NCBI GenBank assembly: GCA_937930585.1
Contig: CALHCA010000050.1
Coordinates: 1 to 6,228, forward strand
DNA length: 6,228 bases
From: an uncultured bacterium
Lineage (GTDB): Bacteria > Patescibacteriota > Saccharimonadia > Saccharimonadales > Saccharimonadaceae
Reading direction: 5' to 3'
The translations under genes and the position numbers were made by a program. A model generated the notes under the pieces. It searched no databases and had not been told where the DNA came from. It was given only the letters and a program-made list of their open reading frames with translations. Positions 1 through 4,501 of this stretch are shown one piece after another; position 1 is the stretch's first letter; each line of letters starts with the position of its first letter.

Positions 1-1647
1 CACAGAATTTTGGCCATTCTGATTTTGCATTCCTACTAGAGGGCTGAAACCCTGAATTGCACCATATTTAGAAAAATCTTGCTGTGTTTGAGTTACCTTT
101 TGTACCGGTTGGTTTTGCTCAGCATTTATGCCATTTGATTGCGGAACCGAGGCTGTATTTTGCGCAGAATTATCATAAATTTGCTGTTCTTGCTGCTGAA
201 TTGGCTCAACCGTATTTTGCATATGCGGAGTCTGTTGGGCTTGTAAAGCTTCTGGTTGTGGCTGAGACGTATTTTGTGGAATAGTTTCAGGAATATCGGC
301 TGAAGTTTCTGGCTGAATTTCTTGGGTGATTTCGAAAACTTCTTCGCTTGGATTTTCTATTTTAGGATCTTCAAGAATTGCCGTAATGTCGCGGTCGGCC
401 TCGTCAATTTCACGTTGATTATTTTTTTGTTCAATTTTTTGGTATTCCTCAGCTTTCTTAGTATCTTCAATGGCTTTCAGTTTTTCGGCGTTTTCGCGCG
501 TAATTCTTGGCAATTTTACAGTGAAAGTGCTACCTTTTTTATATTCACTCTCAACATCTAAAAAGCCACCGATCGACTCGGTAAGTTTTCGCGACAAAAA
601 TAGCCCAAGACCTGTACCGTTAATTTCTCGCGTTTCAGAATTATCTACACGATAAAATTTTTGAAACAAATGTGGAATATCTTCGGCCGGAATCCCAATT
701 CCACTATCTTTAACAGAAATTTGAACATTATTATCATCTCCGGTAACATTCACAGAAACCATTCCGCTCGGTGTATATTTTATGGCATTTTCGAAAAGGT
801 TGTTTAGAATTTCATGCAAGTGATCGCGGTCAGCATGAATGAAAAATACTGGTGTTAGAGTTTTTTCGCCCGTTTTATGGCTATCTGGTTCGAAAATATA
901 ATCCAAGCCCTTCGCTTCAGCTTTTGGTTTTAGCCCTTCCCAAATGTTTCGTGAAAATTCAATTGCATCTAAAACTACAGGCTCATTTTTAAGCCGTCCG
1001 TCTTCTGCTTTTGTGATGTCAAGCAAATCTTGAAAAAGTTGGCCTAAATGCTTGGTATTTTCGTGAGCTTTTTGAAGGTAAGATTTTGCACGCGCGTCAA
1101 TCGTTGCTGTGGCTGGGTTTAAAGCTAAACCAATATATCCTTCAATACTTGCGACTGGTGTTCTCATTTCGTGGCTTGCGGTTGATATAAATTCTGCCTG
1201 TTCGCGGTTGTCTTTTAGCTCCTTCGAAATATCTCTAAAAACTACAACTACGCCAGAATTTTGCCCGTCAATTGAGTTGACCGCTAAGAAAATCGGAATA
1301 ATTTTCCCACTTTGAGTTTTAATAAATAAATCTCGTGTTGTGAAATTTTCGCCAGTTTTTAGAACGCGATTTACAGGGTTGGAGATTTCGACCATCTCGC
1401 CACCTTCATTATTTGTGATCTTTAAAACTGAATTAAAAACCAATCCAACCGCATCACTGCCGTTCCAGCCTGTGATTTGTTCTGCAGCTGGGTTAATTAC
1501 TAAGATATTCCCTTTCGAATCAACTGCTAAAACTCCATCATCGACGGCATCTAAAATTGCTTTTCCATCGCCTAAAAAGTTTCTCGAACTATTCTTCGAA
1601 TTTTTATTTTCTGAGTTTTCGCTAAAAATATTTTTTAAGTTAAACAT
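1..1647 (-). CDS. Soluble PAS-domain sensor histidine kinase, C-terminus cut by window edge
   Basis: This gene is open for 549 codons and runs off the left edge without a stop. The product is a sensor histidine kinase that autophosphorylates on histidine and passes the phosphate to a response regulator. Residues about 27-140 form a PAS domain (DDGVLAVD, INPAAEQITGW, ending VVVVFRDIS). Residues 150-215 form the HisKA dimerisation domain with H-box STASHEMRTP (H159). Residues 265-380 form the ATPase domain with N-box NLFENAIKYTP (N287), G1 DSGIGIP (D314), the FQKFYR F-box and G2 GTGLGL (344-349). All catalytic boxes look intact. There is no signal peptide or membrane segment, so the kinase should be cytoplasmic. 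Residues 380 to 549 are a low-complexity tail rich in Gln, Asn, Pro and Glu. The ATG at 1647 follows AAGGA with an 8-base spacer and a good promoter. No response regulator gene is visible, so its partner may lie beyond the edge or elsewhere. Confidence 0.95.
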   Translation of the reverse strand, partial: MFNLKNIFSENSENKNSKNSSRNFLGDGKAILDAVDDGVLAVDSKGNILVINPAAEQITGWNGSDAVGLVFNSVLKITNNEGGEMVEISNPVNRVLKTGENFTTRDLFIKTQSGKIIPIFLAVNSIDGQNSGVVVVFRDISKELKDNREQAEFISTASHEMRTPVASIEGYIGLALNPATATIDARAKSYLQKAHENTKHLGQLFQDLLDITKAEDGRLKNEPVVLDAIEFSRNIWEGLKPKAEAKGLDYIFEPDSHKTGEKTLTPVFFIHADRDHLHEILNNLFENAIKYTPSGMVSVNVTGDDNNVQISVKDSGIGIPAEDIPHLFQKFYRVDNSETREINGTGLGLFLSRKLTESIGGFLDVESEYKKGSTFTVKLPRITRENAEKLKAIEDTKKAEEYQKIEQKNNQREIDEADRDITAILEDPKIENPSEEVFEITQEIQPETSADIPETIPQNTSQPQPEALQAQQTPHMQNTVEPIQQQEQQIYDNSAQNTASVPQSNGINAEQNQPVQKVTQTQQDFSKYGAIQGFSPLVGMQNQNGQNSV

Positions 1648-1669
1648 TGCCCACTTCCTTGATGTAAAT

Positions 1670-1698
1670 ATTTTACCATAATCAGTTTTGAAAAGCAA
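1670..1698 (-). promoter_or_regulatory. Promoter of the histidine kinase gene
   Basis: The -35 is TTGCTT (1693-1698), followed by a 17-base spacer and -10 TAAAAT (1670-1675). TGG precedes the -10, giving an extended -10. Transcription should begin near 1663, leaving a leader of about 16 bases with AAGGA at 1656-1660. The promoter starts directly after the terminator of the preceding gene, so the kinase is probably its own transcription unit. Confidence 0.7.
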
Positions 1699-1699
1699 G

Positions 1700-1723
1700 A
1701 AAAAAAGCGAGCATTTAGCTCAC
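1700..1723 (-). terminator. Intrinsic terminator of the GNAT gene
   Basis: On the minus strand GTGAGC pairs with GCTCGC (6 bp, one G-U) around the loop TAAAT, followed by seven T's (1700-1706). It begins 6 bases after the GNAT stop codon. The plus-strand reading lacks the T tract on the correct side, so it acts on minus-strand transcription. Confidence 0.85.
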
Positions 1724-1729
1724 TCTGTT

Positions 1730-2596
1730 TTAGAATAATTTTGCAACTACTACATCACAGCAGTGCAAGTTATTCTTGAAGTTCTGGTAATAAAAATTAA
1801 TAATTTTGTTGTGAACTTCTTTATAATATTCTGAATCTTCAGAATCACCTTTTAAGTTATGCTCAAAAATTTTCAAATGTACGTTCTTGATATGATCGCT
1901 GAATTTTTTAGCGCGCTGTTTTTTTGCTTCATCTAGAATGGCGTTTATTTTAGCTAGAGCATGCTCAACTTCACTCAATTCTTTTTGAGAATCAAACGCC
2001 TCGATACTTGAATATAGCTCTTTTTTTCGAAGTTCAAGATCCATTAGATGGATCGCGTGTTCATTTCGGCAAATTGTGCGGCAAAGATTGAATGCATAAG
2101 CCGGAACGATCTCTGCAGCGTTCAAAACTTTACCATCTTTCAAAACTTCACCGTCATAACCATTTACCGCAAAACTTCGCGGAGATTTCGAGTTCAAAAA
2201 AGCATATATGCCATTAATTGTAGGTTGAGCTTCAGCCCATTCATCAATTTTATGAACTAAGTAGCTAGCACAACCTTGGTTCTGATATTCTTCGAGCGTG
2301 AACATTGAGCCAATTTCACCCAAACGTTCACCGAAAGAATTCAGCTGCGGTTGCATCATTGATGCCGTTGCAATTACTTTTCCCGTTTCTTCATTAAAAA
2401 GTAAAGCCACACACGCCTTATTTAAAATGTCGTCTGGCGACATATTTAAAACCGAATCGTCTTGATAAGTCAGACCTGAAAGCCACAACGCGATTTCGCC
2501 CTGTTGATCAAGTCCAAGATCATGCAAAAAGCAAAATGACCACTCATCATTTTCTATTTTATGCATGACATTTAAAATGCCTCTATCTTTTTCCAT
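1730..2596 (-). CDS. GNAT-family N-acetyltransferase with C-terminal helical extension
   Basis: The 288-residue protein carries a GNAT fold, which transfers an acyl group from acyl-CoA to an amine. Residues about 60-85 (ACVALLFNEETGKVIATASMM) look like strands beta2-beta3. Residues 93-115 (GEIGSMFTLEEYQNQGCASYLV) hold beta4 and motif A, with the acyl-CoA pyrophosphate loop QNQGCA at 105-110. Residues 127-147 may be the beta5 region. The domain ends near residue 175. About 110 residues follow that are mostly charged helix (roughly 182-240, likely coiled coil), ending in a short hydrophobic tail. Ordinary GNAT proteins are about 150-170 residues, so the extension is unusual. I chose the ATG at 2596 because GGAGGT lies 7 bases upstream. 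An in-frame TTG at 2611 overlaps the ribosome-binding site and is unlikely. The substrate cannot be told. The gene is flanked by its own promoter and terminator, so it is monocistronic. Confidence 0.8.
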   Translation of the reverse strand: MEKDRGILNVMHKIENDEWSFCFLHDLGLDQQGEIALWLSGLTYQDDSVLNMSPDDILNKACVALLFNEETGKVIATASMMQPQLNSFGERLGEIGSMFTLEEYQNQGCASYLVHKIDEWAEAQPTINGIYAFLNSKSPRSFAVNGYDGEVLKDGKVLNAAEIVPAYAFNLCRTICRNEHAIHLMDLELRKKELYSSIEAFDSQKELSEVEHALAKINAILDEAKKQRAKKFSDHIKNVHLKIFEHNLKGDSEDSEYYKEVHNKIINFYYQNFKNNLHCCDVVVAKLF

Positions 2597-2603
2597 TTTT
2601 CCC

Positions 2604-2609
2604 ACCTCC
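2604..2609 (-). promoter_or_regulatory. Strong Shine-Dalgarno that fixes the GNAT start
   Basis: GGAGGT stands 7 bases before the ATG at 2596 and is the best ribosome-binding site in the window. It contains the last bases of the upstream in-frame TTG (2609-2611), which argues against initiation there. Confidence 0.8.
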
Positions 2610-2647
2610 AAAGTGTTTTTTCTTTCGAAAATTCGATAGATTTTATA

Positions 2648-2676
2648 ATTATATCATAAAATTCATAAAAAAGCAA
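2648..2676 (-). promoter_or_regulatory. Promoter of the GNAT gene
   Basis: The -35 is TTGCTT (2671-2676), followed by a 17-base spacer and consensus -10 TATAAT (2648-2653). TGA precedes the -10, so it is extended. The predicted start of transcription is near 2641, giving a leader of about 45 bases. The -35 hexamer is identical to that of the histidine kinase promoter. A short inverted repeat TCGAA-AA-TTCGA lies just downstream at 2625-2636. Confidence 0.75.
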
Positions 2677-2693
2677 CAATATAAGAAAAATAC

Positions 2694-2731
2694 TAAAATA
2701 AAAACCGCCTTTCTTTAAGAAAAGCGGTTTT
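2694..2731 (-). terminator. Strong intrinsic terminator of the small basic gene
   Basis: The minus-strand RNA can form a 13-bp stem: AAAACCGC, one U-G pair, then UUUC, closed by a 5-base loop (2714-2718). It is followed by a U-rich tract (UUUUUAUUUU). The one imperfect pair is a G-U wobble in minus-strand RNA but a C-A mismatch in plus-strand RNA, which assigns it to the minus strand. It starts 6 bases past the stop codon. Confidence 0.9.
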
Positions 2732-2737
2732 TGAAAA

Positions 2738-2863
2738 TTATTTTGCGGCCAAAGCTGCTGCGATTCGTTCGCGGCGTTTTGCTTCGCGGCGTTTTTCAAT
2801 TTTTAGTTTTGCACGCAAAGCTCGTTTGCGGTCTGCTCCATGCCAACTTTTATGTTTAGCCAT
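2738..2863 (-). CDS. 41-residue highly basic protein of unknown function
   Basis: The ORF encodes 41 residues beginning MAKHKSWHGADRKR and ending AAALAAK. It has 8 Lys, 8 Arg and 2 His against only 4 acidic residues, a net charge near +12. After a short N-terminus holding the single Trp and both His, residues about 10-40 should form one continuous helix with the repeated KRRE motif (24-27 and 29-32). All arginines use CGN codons, mostly CGC, and the gene is richer in G+C than its surroundings. AAAGGA lies 5 bases before the ATG. It has a near-consensus promoter and a strong terminator, so the transcript should be only about 200 bases. I do not recognise the family. Size, charge and dedicated expression suggest an RNA-, ribosome- or DNA-binding protein, but that is inference. 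It does not match the small ribosomal proteins bTHX, bS21 or the COX24/AURKAIP1 motif as I remember them. Confidence 0.85.
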   Translation of the reverse strand: MAKHKSWHGADRKRALRAKLKIEKRREAKRRERIAAALAAK

Positions 2864-2901
2864 TTCTTTCCTTTCGTTAAAAAATAAAACAATTCTGAAC
2901 A

Positions 2902-2930
2902 ATTATAGCACACTTTTTCCATAATTTCAA
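2902..2930 (-). promoter_or_regulatory. Near-consensus promoter of the small basic gene
   Basis: The -35 is TTGAAA (2925-2930), followed by a 17-base spacer and -10 TATAAT (2902-2907) with TGC in front (extended -10). It is among the strongest promoters in the window by match. It starts one base beyond the stop codon of the 224-residue gene. Transcription should start near 2895, with a leader of about 32 bases. Confidence 0.8.
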
Positions 2931-2931
2931 A

Positions 2932-3606
2932 CTATCTGCCATAGACCAATCGTGAGACATTCTGGTAGTAAACTTGCACTGCATGGTGAAAATTTTGAAG
3001 TTCTGTTCCTTTTAAATCAAAATAGTGTGGCCCAGCTTCAATTTTAATTACTTGATCTTTTCGAAGTTCGTATCTGGTTGTATTTTGATGAACTTTTCGT
3101 TTGCCTTCAATCCATTCTTCATGATAAATCCAAGAATTATGGTCAAGCACGAAAAATTCTCGCCGAATTCCATTCGTTGTTGGTCCAAAAATTTGTGCGC
3201 CAACTTTGCTTTCAAGATTAATTAGTGCTCGCGAAATATCTTGTGGATTTTTCTTGAATTTTGCAAAAAGATATTTATAATAGAGCTGATTACTTTCGTG
3301 TTTTTTTGAATTTTTCAAAAAAGATTTTCTAGTATATTTTAAGTGCGAAAGACGAATTTCTTCTTCGGCAATATTTCGAAATTGTAAAATTTGAGCACTC
3401 TTCGCAAACATTTCTCCAAAAATATCAATTTGATCATTTTTTAATATTGGCTGGAATACTGGTTTTTTAACCTGTTGAATAGGTTTTAAAGGCATTTGTT
3501 TTGGCGTATCATAAGCAATCTGGATTTTTGGTTTTTCGAAATCTGGCTCTTTCTGAGCTTCTGGAAAATACGGAATTTGATATAAACTTTTATCAGAATT
3601 GTTCAT
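2932..3606 (-). CDS. Unrecognised 224-residue protein with disordered N-terminus and compact C-terminal domain
   Basis: I do not recognise this protein. Residues 1-58 are rich in Pro, Lys and Gln and probably disordered. Residues 60-120 look helical and basic (EEEIRLSHLKYTRKSF, YYKYLFAKFKK). Residues 125-224 look like a compact, largely beta domain with many aromatics, including RREFFVLDHNSWIYHEEW (148-165), TTRYELRKDQVIKIE (176-190) and a closing helix NFHHAVQVYYQNVSRLVY. There is no signal peptide, membrane segment or obvious catalytic motif. Start ATG 3606 has a modest ribosome-binding site (TAAGG, 7-base spacer). The gene has its own consensus promoter overlapped by a 9-bp inverted repeat. 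It lies 63 bases after tatD, with no terminator visible in that gap, so some read-through from metG-tatD is possible. The density of aromatic residues suggests a genuine folded protein rather than a spurious ORF. Confidence 0.8.
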   Translation of the reverse strand: MNNSDKSLYQIPYFPEAQKEPDFEKPKIQIAYDTPKQMPLKPIQQVKKPVFQPILKNDQIDIFGEMFAKSAQILQFRNIAEEEIRLSHLKYTRKSFLKNSKKHESNQLYYKYLFAKFKKNPQDISRALINLESKVGAQIFGPTTNGIRREFFVLDHNSWIYHEEWIEGKRKVHQNTTRYELRKDQVIKIEAGPHYFDLKGTELQNFHHAVQVYYQNVSRLVYGR

Positions 3607-3617
3607 TTTTAAACCTT

Positions 3618-3643
3618 AAATATGATTAAATTGTATCATATTT
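3618..3643. repeat. 9-bp perfect inverted repeat over a -10 box, candidate operator
   Basis: AAATATGAT (3618-3626) and ATCATATTT (3635-3643) are perfect inverted copies separated by 8 bases. The centre lies within the -10 hexamer of the 224-residue gene (3630-3635) and the repeat reaches past the predicted transcription start. The position and dyad symmetry are what a repressor operator would show. In transcripts starting further upstream it could also form a hairpin. The AT richness weakens the case. Confidence 0.45.
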
Positions 3644-3658
3644 TAATATTTTTGTCAA
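3630..3658 (-). promoter_or_regulatory. Promoter of the 224-residue gene
   Basis: The -35 is a perfect TTGACA (3653-3658), followed by a 17-base spacer and -10 TACAAT (3630-3635) with TGA in front. Transcription should start near 3623, leaving a leader of about 17 bases. The promoter fills the gap after tatD. Confidence 0.75.
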
Positions 3659-3669
3659 TATTTAGTAGA

Positions 3670-4452
3670 TTAAATTTTAAATAGTTTTTCGCAATTTTCG
3701 GTTGTGATTTTAGCAACTTCTTCAGCTGAAATTTGCCGTTTTTCTGCTAAATCTTCAACAATTAACTTCGAAAAAGCTGGCTGGTTTGGCTTTCCGCGCT
3801 TACCTTTTGGTGCTAAAAATGGTGAATCTGTTTCGATTAATATTTTTGAAAGTGGAATGCTCGCAAACATTTCAAGATCTTCGGGCTTTTTTGTAAAAGT
3901 TGAAATTCCATTTACGCCAATAAATAGATCGCGCTTTAAAGCTTTATTTAAATTCTCTTTCGAATCTGTAAAAGAATGCAAAACTCCACTAATTTTACCG
4001 AATTTTGAAATTTCATCAAAAATTGGCCAAAAATCTTCGAACGCATTTCGAACATGAAAACTTACGGGTAGATTCAGCTTTTGAGCAAGCTTGAGCTGGG
4101 CTTTTAGAATTTGTTTCTGTGCTTCACGGTTGGAATTTTCATAAAAATAATCAAGGCCAATTTCACCAATGGCCACCACTTTTGTAGCTTTCGAAAGCTG
4201 CTCAAGTTCATAAACTAACTCCTCTGGATTGTATTTTTCAGCTTCATGCGGATGAACGCCGATCGCTGCAAAAAGTTTAATTTTGCTAGAATTTTCTTCA
4301 GCAAATTTAACGCCAATTTTAGAATTTTCAAGATTTTCACCAATACAAATCGCTTTCGAGATTTTAGAATTTTGCATATTCTCAAAAACTTCTTCTTGCG
4401 GAATTGGAAAATTCGCATCGTGAATGTGGCAATGTGAATCGATAATTTTCAT
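3670..4452 (-). CDS. TatD-family metal-dependent hydrolase
   Basis: The 260-residue protein is full length for the TatD/YcfH family, TIM-barrel metal-dependent hydrolases. Characterised members act as DNases, including on 3' ends and in repair, and some homologues deacylate D-aminoacyl-tRNA. Visible metal-site motifs in order are DSHCHIH (H7 and H9), GVHPHE (65-70), GEIGLDY with E97, FHVRNA with H133, LHSF with H159, and ETDSPFLAP with D209. The family signature near RGKPNQP (219-225) is also present, so the active site looks intact. There is no signal peptide, so it should be cytoplasmic. The ATG at 4452 follows AAAGGA with a short 4-base spacer. It lies 49 bases downstream of metG with no promoter in between, so the two are probably cotranscribed. 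A tatD gene beside metG is a common bacterial arrangement. The exact substrate cannot be read from sequence. Confidence 0.93.
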   Translation of the reverse strand: MKIIDSHCHIHDANFPIPQEEVFENMQNSKISKAICIGENLENSKIGVKFAEENSSKIKLFAAIGVHPHEAEKYNPEELVYELEQLSKATKVVAIGEIGLDYFYENSNREAQKQILKAQLKLAQKLNLPVSFHVRNAFEDFWPIFDEISKFGKISGVLHSFTDSKENLNKALKRDLFIGVNGISTFTKKPEDLEMFASIPLSKILIETDSPFLAPKGKRGKPNQPAFSKLIVEDLAEKRQISAEEVAKITTENCEKLFKI

Positions 4453-4468
4453 TTTATCCTTTCGAAAG

Positions 4469-4500
4469 TTGAAACCTCAGCATTGAGGCCGAGGTTCCAA
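4469..4500 (-). promoter_or_regulatory. 12-bp hairpin between metG and tatD
   Basis: In minus-strand RNA the arm 4489-4500 pairs with the arm 4469-4480 along 12 positions including two G-U wobbles, closed by an 8-base loop. The wobbles become A-C mismatches on the plus strand, so the structure belongs to the metG-tatD transcript. It starts one base after the metG stop and ends 6 bases before the tatD Shine-Dalgarno. No U tract follows, so it is not a typical intrinsic terminator. It may be a partial terminator, an mRNA-end stabiliser or a processing site. A second 5-bp pairing (CCTCA with TGAGG) competes for the same 3' arm. Confidence 0.6.
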
Positions 4501-4501
4501 G

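Noticed and set aside
1340..1681. A 113-codon plus-strand open frame opposite the histidine kinase start
   Set aside because: It is antisense to the PAS domain and promoter of a well-supported gene, and shows no recognisable domain. Other plus-strand frames opposite the minus-strand genes were rejected for the same reason.
2597..2611. Upstream TTG start adding five residues to the GNAT protein
   Set aside because: The TTG overlaps the GGAGGT ribosome-binding site, which is ideally spaced for the ATG at 2596, and nothing suitable lies upstream of the TTG.
2572..2799. A 75-codon minus-strand open frame overlapping the tiny basic gene, its terminator and the GNAT promoter
   Set aside because: It is read in a different frame through a clear terminator and a consensus promoter, has a composition unlike a real protein, and the 41-codon gene explains this DNA better.
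3704..4057. A 117-codon plus-strand open frame opposite tatD
   Set aside because: It is the antisense reading of conserved TatD motifs, with low-complexity composition and no domain.
4469..4500. The metG-tatD hairpin as a full intrinsic terminator
   Set aside because: No U tract follows the stem, and tatD has no promoter of its own, so complete termination here would leave it silent.
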